DNA of 64,000 nt from Chrysoporthe austroafricana (lineage: Eukaryota > Ascomycota > Sordariomycetes > Diaporthales > Cryphonectriaceae): NCBI GenBank assembly GCA_001051155.2, contig JYIP02000004.1:4644383-4708382 (forward strand), in the 5' to 3' direction. Under the pieces are notes generated by a model. The model searched no databases, had not been told where the DNA came from, and saw only the letters and a program-made list of their open reading frames with translations. Every line of letters begins with the position of its first letter. Position 1 is the stretch's first letter. The position numbers were made by a program, and so were the translations under genes. This document shows positions 11,824 through 24,079 of the stretch, one piece after another.

Positions 11824-13445
11824 TCGACCCTGCTGTGTAAAACTCGGTGCGTGTGTGAGGTAATGGGCGTTTTCTGTGGGGTGATCTGGACAGTAGGGTA
11901 TCCGGTGTCTTCTGGTGGGGTAATCGGTGTGTGGAATTGACCAAGTTTCTCTTGGCGATAGCCTCTTATAGGATGACCTGTGTTTTTCGAATGGACTGTT
12001 TCCTATAGGATAAAGGGTAACCCTCTCTGCGATATTCTCGCATGGTATAACGGGTGTTATTCCTTTTCGTGGGCACTCTCCCTCAGGATATCTCGCACCC
12101 TCCTGTGTAAAGTCTTCTCTTGGGGTTTGATGAGCTTCCGTCTTCACGTCTATGGTCTCTTGTGGTATCGCGGGTGGTCCCTTATGGGGTAGGGTAATGA
12201 GAGTTCTGTGGTGGCTTGGCACTACTTATGAGGAGCTATCAACAAGCACCTTGAGTGAGGCTTCACAAATGAGTGCAACCTGTCCGTTGATCAGCTGAAG
12301 GTCGTCTTATCCTAACACTGTCAAGCGACGACCATCATCGCGGCGAGACCAGAGGTTTCAAGGACACGATAGGCTGGGGGGGTCACAATCACAAGCAACG
12401 CCAATCTCCACAGGCCGCATCCACAAAAGCAGTGGTCTGCCTCTTGCCACTGATTTGGATATGCTGGCCCCCTGTGCTGGCCCTCACAGGACTTGCACAC
12501 ATGGGAGAATCGAGAATAGACGACGCCTGAGGCTCTTTGCAGAAATCAGGTGCTGACCACGGTGCCACCTCAGGGTCAAGCTGCCACTGAATGCCTCTCC
12601 TTTGAGAACTACGTCTATTGGAGTGGTGGAGTTGAGAGAAAGAGAGAGACAAGCGCCAAGACTGGTCACATAGCACAACAGCAAATCCGGGTACCGGCCA
12701 GATACTGTTAATCTTTAGTATTCTGAGTTGCAGCATTGTTGGAGTGACTGCATGTCAGCCCCCTCGAGAGGAGCATAGTAAAGTTGGTATCTCGAGGTCA
12801 ACCGTGATTATGACCCTCAAGACTGGGAGTCATATATTGGAACCCAACAGACCCAGAAGACTGAAGAAGGGGTCTGCGGTTACAGCCCTAGAGTAGTACT
12901 ATGTATGGTATGTGATTGAAGAGTCATGAGCAAGTGAAGTCTCCAGGGTCCGGGTACAGGTGCAGGGATATGGCTGTATGACCGGGGTGGTCCGTGCTCC
13001 AGACATTCGTCATTGCCCAGTGCTCCCCTGCTGCTAGCCTCCTGCAGTCAGGGCGACAAGCCTGTGGAGCCGAGCATAGCATCTTGAACCTCACGAGCTT
13101 CCTCCCCTCTCACTACCCTCGCCGACAGCATTTCCTTCCCCTCCATCTCCACAACAAGATATCCTCCCCTCCAGCACCCAGGGGATAGTTGAGCCTGACC
13201 ATACTATCATATTTCCAGCACTCCCTGGGACTCTTTAGCGATCAAGGACGCCCTATTGTCATACACCCCTCCCCCGCCTCGCCTTGTCCCGCCCAGCATC
13301 CCTGCCACGAAGCGACAAGCTGCCGGACAAAAGGTGTGCCAACTGCCCCTCTGACTCTTTGTATGTCAGAGAGGGTCTTGAGCATCAACGGACTCAGGCC
13401 CTGCCCCGGCGTCTACCTCCGAGTTCTGCTTGCTAAAGCGCTATC
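11824..13445. other. Intergenic region upstream of Snx41
   Basis: This 1.6 kb lies between the SNF5-family gene and Snx41. The first 400 bases (11840-12220) show loosely recurring tracts resembling CTATAGGATAA and GGTAACGGGT, as if from a decayed tandem repeat. From about 13090 to 13440 the plus strand is pyrimidine-rich, as is common at fungal transcription starts, so this is probably the Snx41 leader. No gene was recognised. Confidence 0.5.
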
Positions 13446-15565
13446 ATGTGGAACGACGAAGACAACAATCCCTACGGGGATGACTTTGACAGAAGAGACT
13501 CGTTCACCTCCTCCATCGACAACCCTTCCTCTCCCTCCCAGTGTGCGTAATTTTCTTGTTCTATGCTCCTCATTCCCAGGTTCCGCTCACCATGTTTGAG
13601 GATATACCTCTCGGTTCAACTTCAGATGATACTGACTCTGACTGGGAACATCTAGATCCCCAGTATGATGCCCCCCAAACTTCAGAGGATCTTCACCACT
13701 CCAGCTACAATGCCCCAACAAGATTGACCGAGAGCGATGAAGACGATGAGGTTCAGGCCCAAGTGGTCCCGCGCAGAAAGCCTGGCGGCTACGACAGCCG
13801 TATCGAGCAGATCCTCTATGAGAACCCGCAGTTGCCAATCTTGATCACCGATGCTGGGAAGAGCTTGGAGAGCAGCGGCAGATATATCGTCTACACTATC
13901 AGAACAGGCGTAAGGAGGTCTACCGTTCTGCGTCTTTCCTTTCGTTAACGAGCTGCAACAGGATCTCGAGGTTCGCAGGCGGTACTCCGAGTTCGCCTCC
14001 CTTCGCGATGCTCTCTGCCGGCTTCACCCCACCCTCATCATCCCGCCCATTCCAGAGAAACACACGATGGCTGATTATGCCGCGAATCCGACCAATGCAA
14101 AGCAGGATCAGCAGATTATCGATCTGCGAAAGCGCATGCTTGCCGTCTTCTTGAACCGCTGTCGCAAGATGGAGCAGGTCCGCACCGACGGGGTGTGGTG
14201 GCGGTTTCTCGACCCGAATGCGAGCTGGGTAAGCATGTGGCCGCACGCCTACAGTGGAACGGATGCTAATCGCAGAGACTACAGAACGAGGTCTTACACT
14301 CTCACCCTGTTGCCTCTATACCGAAGTCCGTCTACAAAGCTCCACCCTTAGATCCCGCCAACCCGACACCTGCCCATAGTTACCTCCCGGTGCCCGCAAC
14401 TTCCGCAAAGTTGAAGTCGCAAGGAATAGGCCCCAGTGCGGAGGCCGCCTTCGGTACCAGCAGTGATCCAGGACTGGCTCGATTTCCGCCCGATAATGCG
14501 AACCTCAGTGAGCAGGAGTTGGACCCCTACTTCACGTCCTTCGAGACGTCGATCAAGGAGCTAGAGCAGCTGCTCACGGGGCCCATGGAGAAGGTTAATC
14601 GGCGCACCCTCAGTCACCTGTCTACGCTGTCTTCCGATCTGTCGGAGCTCGGCGCCAAGTACAACGCATTTGCGCTGTCCGAGCAAGACCCGACGCTGGG
14701 TCCCGTGATCGAGCGGATCGGGCAGGCGGTGGACATGTCGTACGTGGCTACGGAGGAGCTATCCAGCTCTCTCGGCGCGAGCTTTGCTGAGCCGATGAGA
14801 GAGAACGCCCAATTCGCCGGTGTGGTTCGGAGCGTGCTGAAATACCGGGTGCTCAAGCGGGTGCAGCAGGAGATGACAAACGACGAGCTCAACAAGAAGC
14901 GGCTATTGTTGGACCAGCTGGAGAGGAGCGAGGCGGAAGCCCGAAGAATCGATCAGTACCTCAGCGGCAGCCAGCAGATCCAGCCACCCAGAAGGTCTAC
15001 GAGTGCCCAGGAGTCGCCAAACAGCCATCGCAGGGAAGGCAGTCAGGAGGACACTGCGTCCATCGACTCTGACTTCCCACCCACGCACGGTGACATATCA
15101 TCAGCACCATCGGCCACGATCGGCGCGCCTGAGAGAGCCAGCAGTGGTGCCAACCACAAGAAGGTAGCAAGCGGCAACTCCATCACAAACAAGATCTTTG
15201 GCCCCATCCGTCATGCCATCCAGGGCGTTGCCGACGTTGATCCGGAGAAGACTCGGCGCGATACCATAGGCAGGACGCGGGAGTCCATTGCTCAGCTCGA
15301 ACAGGCGCAAGTGGCAGTCGCACAGGATGTCAAGGATGCAAGCGCCAGCGTGCTGAAAGACATGAAGAGGTTCCAGCGGGAGAAGGAAGACGACCTGAGG
15401 AAATACATGGTGAGATTGCCCACTCCTTACTTGCCGGGGCTCTTTCATCAGACGACTAACACTATCCAGCTTGCTTATGCAAAGAGTCAGATCGAGTGGG
15501 CCAAAAAGAACAAGGAGACGTGGGAGGATGCGCGAGCAGAGGTCAACAAGATCGATGAGTCCTAG
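13446..15565 (+). CDS. snx41: Sorting nexin Snx41 (PX plus BAR-like)
   Basis: Five exons, 13446-13542, 13626-13909, 13962-14228, 14285-15409 and 15470-15565, give 622 residues. The N-terminus MWNDEDNNPYG is as I recall it from fungal Snx41 proteins. The PX domain spans exons 2-3 (RYIVYTIRTGDLEVRRRYSEFASLR in two pieces, then IIPPIPEKH); RRYSEF and PPIPEK include the residues that bind phosphatidylinositol 3-phosphate. The rest is a helical BAR-like region ending in a coiled coil. Snx41 works with other nexins in endosome-to-Golgi recycling and has links to autophagy. The first intron is uncertain: the obvious acceptor at 13574 leads to a stop, and only the acceptor ending at 13625 keeps the frame. 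The other junctions are clean. Confidence 0.88.
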
Positions 15566-16157
15566 AAGGATGATGCAGCCCGCGCCCGCAACTACTACGG
15601 AAGATGGGGCAACCTCTTGAAGGACGGAACGATATGATGATTGACTTTTAGAACCAAGGCCATCACTTTTTCAATGGTTTCAGGCCGTCTTGAGGAGGGC
15701 TGCTGTAATTGTATAATGACTGTCGATATTTCCATAGCTGTATGATTCTGGCATTCATCGTTGACCCAGAACATTCAGAATTCAGAAGATTCGACTAGAG
15801 ACATCTGGAACCAAAACTGCGTGTCTATCCTTGGGTGGGAATGCGGTCAGGGGCAGACCCCCTACATGCAGCCCCCCTGCTCTTCGTGTACTACGGCAGG
15901 CAGCGCAACGCGTATTGGCTTTTCAGCTGTTTGTCGATCGAACTACTGGTCTCTCATAGGACTCGAGCAGCTCCTTGTACAACGTCGTCCACTGCTCCCG
16001 CCCCGTCATCCCAATATCAGAAGACCGTCCTCAGTTATGCCATTGCTGTTGCACCGACCATCTCCTACTGGGTATATGCCATTGAAGTAGCAACTATCCG
16101 AAGCGACGTAACGAGGCGAACGGCACGCGCGCGCGTGAACGACAGCAGCAGCACACC
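15566..16157. promoter_or_regulatory. Gap between Snx41 and Ceg1
   Basis: These 592 bases hold the Snx41 3' untranslated region and the Ceg1 promoter. A GC-alternating tract (about 16120-16137) lies just before the Ceg1 start. No gene was seen. Confidence 0.5.
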
Positions 16158-17433
16158 ATGACGACCATGGACGAAAACGCGAAGCCGATCGATAGATTAG
16201 ACAGTCCTGGCGTCAGAGCTGAGGGGACACTGCTCAAGGACTTGCGCTGGGAGGTCGCACAGCTGTTGCAGAGGAGTCAGATTGGATTCCCCGGAGCACA
16301 ACCCGTCAGCTTTGCAAGGAGACATCTGCAGGACCTGTTACAGAAAGAGTACGTTTTGCCTCGCCTGAGGTAGCTGGACGAGTAACTCGGCGAGGAGCGA
16401 TAAAGACCTTTGAAGCCCGTGCTGACGGTCCGCGCAATATAGCTACTACGTCTGCGAAAAGACCGACGGCATTCGCTACCTCCTCTACCTGACCGAAGAC
16501 GAGCACGGCGTAGAAACCGTCTACCTGATCGACCGCAAGAACGACTTCTGGTTCATGCAGCACCGTAACTTGCATTTTCCGCAACAAAATGACGAAGGCG
16601 CCCACCATACCAACACCGTTATCGACGGCGAGCTGGTCATGGACCGCCAGCCCGACGGCACCGAGAAGCCCTCGTTTCTCGTGTTCGACTGCCTAGTCCT
16701 CGACCGCAAGCTGCTCATGGAGCGACAACTAGACAAGCGCCTGGCCTATTTTCAACAAAACATCTACGTGCCCTACAAGAACCTGTTCAAGAAGTACCCA
16801 GACGAGCTCAAGTTTCAGGCCTTCCAGCTTGTGATGAAGGACATGCAACTCGCCTATGGCCTCGGCAAGATCTTCCACGAGGTCCTGCCCAACCTGACGC
16901 ATGGCAATGATGGGCTCATATTCACATGTCGTGAGACTGCTTACAAGTGCGGCACTGATGAGCACATTCTCAAGTGGAAGCCAGCGGACGAGAACACTGT
17001 CGACTTCAAGCTGCACTTGGAATTCCCCATGGTTGAAGCCGACGAGCGGGATATCGCGGAGGGCTGCCCCGAGTCCTACATCGACTACGAGAGCGTGCCG
17101 CAGGCCAAGCTGCTCGTCTTCGCGCAGGGCGAGGTCCCTGCCAATGCGAACCCCTACCGGGAATACGGCAATCTGCACATCACAGAGGACGAATGGGAGA
17201 CGCTCAAGGGGCTGGGCGACCCGCTGAACGGCAGGATCATCGAGTGTTATGTGGACGACAGTGGAAGATGGCGCATGAGCCGGTTCCGCGACGACAAATT
17301 GCATGCCAATCACACCAGTGTCGTCGACAAAGTCATCGAGAGCATCGAGAACCCCGTCACGCAGCAGATGCTAGAGGACTACGGCGCAGCTATCCGCGAC
17401 AAATGGAAGGCCAGACATGGCGACAGAGCATAG
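16158..17433 (+). CDS. CEG1: mRNA-capping enzyme guanylyltransferase (alpha subunit)
   Basis: Two exons, 16158-16348 and 16443-17433, give 393 residues. The enzyme moves GMP from GTP to the 5' diphosphate end of nascent nuclear mRNA through a lysyl-GMP intermediate. All nucleotidyltransferase motifs are visible in order: motif I EKTDGIRY with nucleophile Lys70, motif III DGELV, motif IIIa FLVFDCLVLD, motif IV NDGLIFT, motif V ILKWKP and motif VI WRMSRFRDDK. The nucleophile lies in exon 2, and the join gives KDYYVCEKTDG. As in other ascomycetes there is no fused RNA triphosphatase domain, so the triphosphatase should be a separate gene elsewhere. The protein is slightly shorter than yeast Ceg1. 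Confidence 0.96.
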
Positions 17434-18892
17434 AATGCTGCTATGGAGGGGCGTCTGGAAAGGTTGCACCGCGATTGGGATGGTAAAAGCGCTGTATCAG
17501 AGGCTGCAGAGTCTCTTCCCAGTTCTAGGGACTGAGGGTGGATCACATACCGAGATGGACAGGGCTCAGAACGCAATATGGTTTGGCGCTATGGAGAACC
17601 TAGAACCTCCATGGCTGCATCGAAAGAAAGTGGGGGGGGGGCAAAGAGCATCATGGAAGCTGGATTTTTGGACGTGCGGAACTTTTGGAATTGAGCGGGT
17701 ATAATGGAAGGCTCCGTTGATCGGCAGCAATAAGGGCAACTTGAATGGTAGCGGCAGCGGCATTTTAAAACAACACATCTAGGCCAGTTGATGTCTGGCA
17801 ACAGCTTGAATAAGTTTGACCCCTCTGGAGACACGGCGCAGGATGGAATGGTAGTGGCAACGGCACACTTTTTGGGGGACGGACAATCAATTTTGGCTTG
17901 CTTTCGAGTCTTCACGGGGCGTTATGGAAGGTGGACAGGATGTCGGTGCACAGCCATGGCTTGATCTGTTCAAGCTCACATGCCGGGTCTATCAGTCAGT
18001 ATATTGATTACTATGAACTTTTACAATGAACTCTAATACGTGGCCTTTCTTGTGCCGGAGGTTCAAGGTATTGCAACATCAGAACTTCTTGACAGCATCG
18101 CATGTTGTTTACATCACGAGCTAGGGTGTAGTCTAGCGCAGCTGGAAGGCCGCAGAAATATCATAGACAAGATCCTGAGGCGTCTCCGCTGACAACCCGC
18201 AGGACAGCGAAGGGGATTTGGCCGCCCATCAGTGCGGGCATGTGGGTGCTTGGGGGTTGGCCAAGTTACCAGGACAGTATCACGGACGATGAATTGTCAT
18301 TATGCATCACCTGGAAGCACCAGCGGGAGAAGACGAGATCAAAGATCAAAGTCAGCTCGATTCAACCTCATTACCTGATAGGTGACGATGTGCAAAGAAG
18401 CCTGAGTAATGCCAACCCGGGAGGGAAAAGCCCCTCCGTAAACCTTTGTGTGCTGTGTGCCGTGAGATGTAATGTACATGAACCGCAAGAACCGTGCACG
18501 TTCGAAAAGACAAAAAAGACGCGTCCATTCGCCCCTCCCACATTCCATCGAGACAAATGCTGCTGTCGCAAGCCATGCCACTACCGTCCCAAACGGAAGA
18601 CCTCCAGACCAGAAACGAAAAGAACAGACACCCCTGAATCAAACAGACCAAACTGACCTAGACCTCGCGATCCAACGATTCGAAGGGGAGAAAATCGCGT
18701 CGTGTTGCTGCAACAAGAGTGGCTGTAAATAGTAGATTAGGATGGGTGTGTCTCCTGATCAAAGTCAAGACGGCGCTGGTGACGTCGCATGGGTTACCGG
18801 TATCGATTAGGCGTAGACAGGCGTGAACGAAAAGAAAGGACCGCAGCAGTGATGATGAACCAATGGTAAGAAGATGGTGACCATCGCGCCGC
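17434..18892. other. Convergent 3' intergenic region
   Basis: This 1.46 kb lies between the 3' ends of Ceg1 and the Ser/Thr-rich membrane protein gene. A short G run is at about 17630-17640. Small open frames here lack codon structure and conserved motifs; I see no gene. Confidence 0.6.
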
Positions 18893-20490
18893 CTAGATAA
18901 GCAGTGCAATGAGCGCGACCAGCATGACCGTGCAGTAGACCCCGCTACCAGTAGTATTGCCGCTCATGCCGATGGGCTTGGGAACAGCATGCTCGCCACC
19001 GCTCGTCAGGGGGACAATGCCGGTGGGGCCGACACCGCCGATGGTAGAGCCGTTGGCGGTAGGCGCAATGGTGGACTTCAGGGTCAGCGTGAAGTTGGCC
19101 GAAGTGGCCATGCTGGTGTTGCCCCAGAGCACGGTCTCGGTCGCGGTCAGAGGGCCGCCGTTGCTGCCGCGCAGCGTGGACGTGACAAGGGAGACGAGGG
19201 TGCTGGTAGCGTAAACGGTGGTGCCCATGCCGGCGATGGTCTCCGATGAGCCACAGCCGCCAAGGGTCGTGACTTCGGTGACGGTCATTGTCACGGTGGC
19301 GGGCGAAGGCGCGCTGGTGGACGCGTCGAGAGAGGACGCGTCGGTGAAGGACGAGGTAAACGCGACGGATGTAGTCGAGGTCATCGGGGTGCTCGGGGCC
19401 AGGGTCGTCGTGATGATGGCCTGGGAGACATTCATGGCAGACTCAGCGGCCATAGACGAGAGAACAGATGCGGGGGTCGTGTTGGGAGCTCCGTAAGGTC
19501 GTGCACACGGTCCAGCGCCATCTCCCCACTCGCCGCAAGTCTCGGTTGAGGAGGTCGAGGTGAAGGACTCCATGGGGACCTCGGTGGTGTTCATCGAGCT
19601 AGTAGTTGCCAGGGATGGAGTCATAATTGACGTGGAGACGATGCTGGAAGAACTGACCGTGACGGAGGCCAAGGAGGAGCTGCTGGTGGAAATAGCCAGG
19701 ATGGAGGTGCTCTGGTTGGCCATCGTCACCGTAGCAGTGACGGTCGAGTTGACGAACTCGGTCCAGACGGGGCTAAGGAATCATCAGTCACAAGGCCGCA
19801 GGAAATGATTATCATTTGGGCTTACATGGTGGCGGTTAGGGCTGGCTGAGTCGAGGTAGACGTCTCGTCATCGCAGGTATCCGACGTGGACTGAACGTCG
19901 GCATCGCGAACGACACGATCGTAGACGTGGCCGTCCAGGAAGGCGGAATAACCGTCGATGTATCCAGAGTCTCGCATCATAACGTCGTTGGTGGCAGCGG
20001 CGACGATGCCCTGATCAACGGAGTCGTTGGGGAGCTGAGCCTTCAGCGCCTTGATCTCGAGGGTATCTGCCAGAATGTCTGAGTGATCATCCAACACAGC
20101 ACTCCGGCAATCGAGGGAGAACTTACCAGTACCGACAACAACTGCAAGGCCGATAATGACGAAGAGAGCGAGGGTAGCAAGGACGCTGATGCCGGTAAGG
20201 ATCTTGTCCTTGCGATCAAGAGCCCGCATGCGGGACAGGAAGCTGGACTTCTTGACAGGGCCATGGACCTGAGGGGCAGGGGCAGACTCGTTCTCCTGCT
20301 CAGGGGCAGGAGGGACGGTCATGGGGGAGACGGCCTTCTCCATCTCGGCAATGTCCTCGATATCGATGAGAGGCTCCTGGGAGATCGTCATCGGGCTGTC
20401 GGCCTGAGCGCTGCTGGCCACGTTGCCCTCGCCAGGCTTCATGGTCTTCAGCTCGACGGCCTCGTTCTGCTGGGGAGTAGAGTTGGACAT
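18893..20490 (-). CDS. Ser/Thr-rich mucin-like single-pass membrane protein, function unknown
   Basis: Three exons, 20490-20127, 20066-19826 and 19772-18893, give 494 residues with clean GT..AG joins. Residues 1-96 are hydrophilic and probably cytosolic, ending in a basic patch (KKSSFLSRMRALDRKDK). A strong transmembrane segment follows at about 97-120 (LATLALFVIIGLAVVVG). After a ~80-residue soluble stretch (VDQGIVAAATNDVMMRDSGY, then CDDE) come ~290 residues dominated by Ser, Thr and Ala with several N-glycosylation sequons, as in O-mannosylated cell-surface proteins. The last residues are hydrophobic (VYCTVMLVALIALLI). There is no N-terminal signal peptide, so a signal-anchor with an external C-terminus is likely. 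I do not recognise a named family; a cell-wall or plasma-membrane sensor-like role is only a guess. Confidence 0.8.
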
Positions 20491-21309
20491 CTTGTCAGAT
20501 CGGGCAGGGTGAAATCAGTCTGTTGAATGAACCTAGGTGAGAAACTAGACCTCAATTGCGCTGCTTGAAACAAGTAGAGGCTTCCCGAGAACACAGAAAC
20601 GAGAGTGATGAGGTAACGGGAGGATAATCACGTCTCGGCTTGGGATATTACAAGAGATGTGATGATCGTGATGGATGTCAGTGATCGCGAGTTGCGAAAG
20701 CCGAATGAAGGTGTACAGTATGGGTATCTTCGCAACGAGATGAAACGAACGTTGGGTTGTCGCGAGGGAAATGAAAGGCAGGGAAGGGAAAGACAGAGAC
20801 AGAAGTAGGGAGCGACAATGGTCGTAGTAGGAGACTCAATTGATGGAGTGACTGGTGAATGTCAAGGCTGGAGATGACTGGATGACTTGGGCGAGTAGGT
20901 TGGGCAAACGGGAGACGTTGTGTGACGCGTTTCGAGGAGTGAATGTTTGCAGGGCGCCGTTACCCAAGGACCGATTGCAAGGGGAAAGGAGGACAAGCGT
21001 AACAGGAGACCGTGATACGCACCTTGGGCAACGGGATGTTGGTGATGGTTAGGTGGTGTGGTGATCGGACGTTTGTTGAAGTTTGCGGTGAAGTTGACGG
21101 TTGGAAGGACGAATGTCAACTTTGTTTTGGAAGGTGGGTAGGTTGCTGGGAAATGGTAGTGGACAATCCGCAGCAGCCTATATTTTATGCAGCAGTAGAG
21201 CCATACCGCCGTGAACCATGCCAAATTAGGAGATGGTGATAGTCGTCGTGGTGTCGCGAGGGGTGAGCCTGTTGTTTGGATGTGGTGCTGTATGCCGCGA
21301 GGGGGGTAG

Positions 21310-21600
21310 TCCCGGTGGACAAAAGTTTGACACAAGATAAACATCAACAAGATCCCCAGAGCCTTCAACGAAAACTTCAAATAATGGAGTCTTTGATGGA
21401 AAAGTCTGCATGGAAGCAGAGTCTGGGCTAGCGAATATTTCGCGTCGAGAGACAACCTAGGTGGACAAAACTTTCGTATAAGACAACCTTCAGCGAAGGC
21501 TTTCAGCAGGAGAGTCTTCCACGAAAATCCTGAATGTGCGCATTGTCTAGGCTGGACAATACCTTGCATAAGGAGACAGCCTGGATCGATGGGATCCTTC
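21310..21600. repeat. Diverged dispersed repeats around a GGTGGACAAAA core
   Basis: A core GGTGGACAAAAGTTTG near 21317 recurs as GGTGGACAAAACTTTC near 21462 and in weaker form as GGCTGGACAATACCTTG near 21551. Each is followed by an AAGA/GAGACAA-like tract and then a CTTC..CGAAAA-like tract. The copies are clearly diverged. Confidence 0.45.
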
Positions 21601-23462
21601 CAGCAGCAGTGGAACCACTTCGCGGTGACGATAGCCAACTTACTGCTGGATGGTTGACATGTTGTCTCCTTTTCCTCACGCAAACACCCCCGGGGTGGAC
21701 GTCAAGTGCACCTGTCAAGTGGATTACACAGTTAGTCTGCTGAAATGGGAGGATATGTAGCAAGCAAATCTGCCATCGTTGCTCTTCACCTCGGCCGTCA
21801 AGGGCATGTATAGGACTGCGCTTCCGGCCAGGGCATCACATGTTGGGTCTGATTGCTTTCGGGGGCTTCCAGAGCAGTGATGATGCTGTCCTAGACCACA
21901 ACCTCCAGCAGCCTCTTAAGCCCAAACCGTTGGTTGTTCAATGTTAATGCAGGTTAAATACATAGTCTTGAGATGTCGGAACCCCTCCCCCTTCCCTCCT
22001 TCTTTTTCTCCTCATAGTAATAGCCTTCGAGGCCTGGCAGCCTGTAGATAGGTAACAAGGCCTCCTTCAACAAGGTGACATCTGGTCATTCTGATGAGCA
22101 GGTGACCTTTGTAGATTGTAGTTACTCGGCTTCCGAAGTTGAGAGTTTAGACGACAAAGATTAGATCTTGGTAGGACGATAGCCAGATTGTGGGCCGTGC
22201 GACGAGATGTGAAACAAATCAGATGGCACACTTGTGCATTGTGGCAGCTGTGCCAATCCTATAAAAGAAGGCACACCCCCTCCAGTCTATCACAACCACT
22301 GTAGCTTGTGCATAACGCGATGCTCTGGTGAAAGGATTTGTTGAGCTTGAAGAATGGAGCCGCTGTGTGGTGTCATCTGGCCCACGACCTCGAGGTTCCT
22401 GTTCAACTTAGACAGCACAGCTGGTAACAAACGTTGGACGAACAAATAGGATGAGGCCAAACAAGTGGAACGTCCTCGTCTCTTGAGAGGCAGACTAAGG
22501 GAACTCGAAAACTCCATCATGGATGCATACTGGTAACAAGGTGTTGTGCCTCGATCTGCATAGAACAAGCAAGTCCCTCCGAGACTATCAAGACAAGTAG
22601 CCCTTTCGCTCAGACTGGGGAGGACATGAGCATGGAGGAGGATTCTGTAGTTCTGAAAGACCTAACCATGAATGAAGGTTTCCGATGGGTGCTGCTTTAT
22701 GATAGAGCACATGGCGCTTGAATCCCCCCCTTAGCAGAGTGAAGCAGTTGAATATCGGGCCTGTGCTGCCAATGATCTGACCGGATCCAAGCATCTCCTT
22801 GGAGGGTCCGAGTACCAAGCAATGAATAACGCACGTGATGTGCTCTTGCATCTCCTGGCATTGATTGAGGTATTTTCTATGCAAAGCCACATAGCCTCGC
22901 GATCAAGTCCCCTGATGGTGAGACACACTTTGTTGGATGCCATGGTGTGTTGTCATCAGGGTCTCTTCCTGTTGGTCCCTGCACATCTGATGATGCACTT
23001 GCATCTGACGAGCAGTGTGAGACTTCCACTTAGACTGGACTGAGGGTTTGGGTAGTCCATTGTCCATACATCCAATCATCCCATTGTCTGAGAGCCCACG
23101 CAGGCACCAGGATGAGACTCAACATTGGGGACCCTGGTCGCAATACGTATGCTCTCGACCTTCATTCACCCTTGCTCTCACCTGATTGCAGCCAGATTGT
23201 AAGTGCTTCTGCACTGAAGCATCTGTGCTGCTGGCTGCGCAGCACTCTGGGGCTGCTTGGGGCAAGTAGTATTGCTGAGAGGCGCACTCAGCGCCTGGTG
23301 AGGTTTGAGACAGGCAAGGGTCGTCAGGATGCCAGACGGGAGGCCACTCGGGAGACGGCAGAGAGAAGGCCCGAGGACAGAAACAAGAAGTCGGGAAGGC
23401 AACGGGAAATAGCCTGAAAGACATTGACAGGTGCCGCCTGGAGGAAGACGTCGAAGATGCCA

Positions 23463-23502
23463 TGGTAGCCCGTGGTAGCCCATGGTAGCTAGTGGTAGCT
23501 AG
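23463..23502. repeat. Four tandem copies of a TGGTAGCnnn decamer
   Basis: Units TGGTAGCCCG, TGGTAGCCCA, TGGTAGCTAG and TGGTAGCTAG follow one another without gaps, about 580 bases upstream of the Pds5 start. Confidence 0.85.
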
Positions 23503-24079
23503 CAATTAGTGGGTAGTGGCCCCAGGGGTAAGCTTGGGCCCACAAAAAAGCCCATGTGGGGAACAGTTGACTTGAGCGCGCCGCCCCAGCTGCCGTTGCG
23601 TTGACCGAGCGAGAGCGAGAATGTCGCGTCACGAGCGTGGTACTTCGCACTCTGTATGGATTACAGAGCGAGACCACCATTACTTACTCACCCATCAGCG
23701 CAGACCAAGCAGACGCGACCTGCGTGAAGCCCGCTCGCTTTCTGATAATCAATCCCAGGCACCAGCCATCCTCTAGATCAATTCCCACCTCGGCGAGCCC
23801 CTCGACATCACCCTTGCGAGGGATTCTCACCTTGCTCATCCGCTGGTCCTCGCGTCTCGCGACTTGACGCCAGTGGGCCGTTGTTACTCTACCCTACTCT
23901 ACCGCAAGTCCAGGTCAGCCCGACTCGAGTCGAGGTTGTTTTGATCCCGGGAGCCGCGACTTCTGTCCGACAATCCATCTGCGCCTGCTGCTCCGCCGCT
24001 TCTCGCCTCCACCTTCGGCTCTCTAGAGGCACCACACCCACCTCGACTCGGTCTTGAGAGCGCACTCACCCCACGCATC

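Larger units (their letters stand above)
20491..24079. other. Long divergent intergenic region between the membrane protein gene and Pds5
   Basis: This 3.6 kb separates two divergent start codons. The part next to 20490 is purine-rich on the plus strand, as a leader of the minus-strand gene would be. It contains diverged repeats at 21310-21600 and a four-copy 10-mer at 23463-23502. A minus-strand open frame at 20862-21683 overlaps the repeats and shows no protein-like conservation. The last ~200 bases before 24080 are CT-rich and probably form the Pds5 leader. Confidence 0.5.

Noticed and set aside
20862..21683. 273-codon minus-strand open frame
   Set aside because: It overlaps the diverged GGTGGACAAAA repeats, has no domain or splice logic, and its residue mix (many Pro, His, Cys, Leu) fits noncoding DNA.
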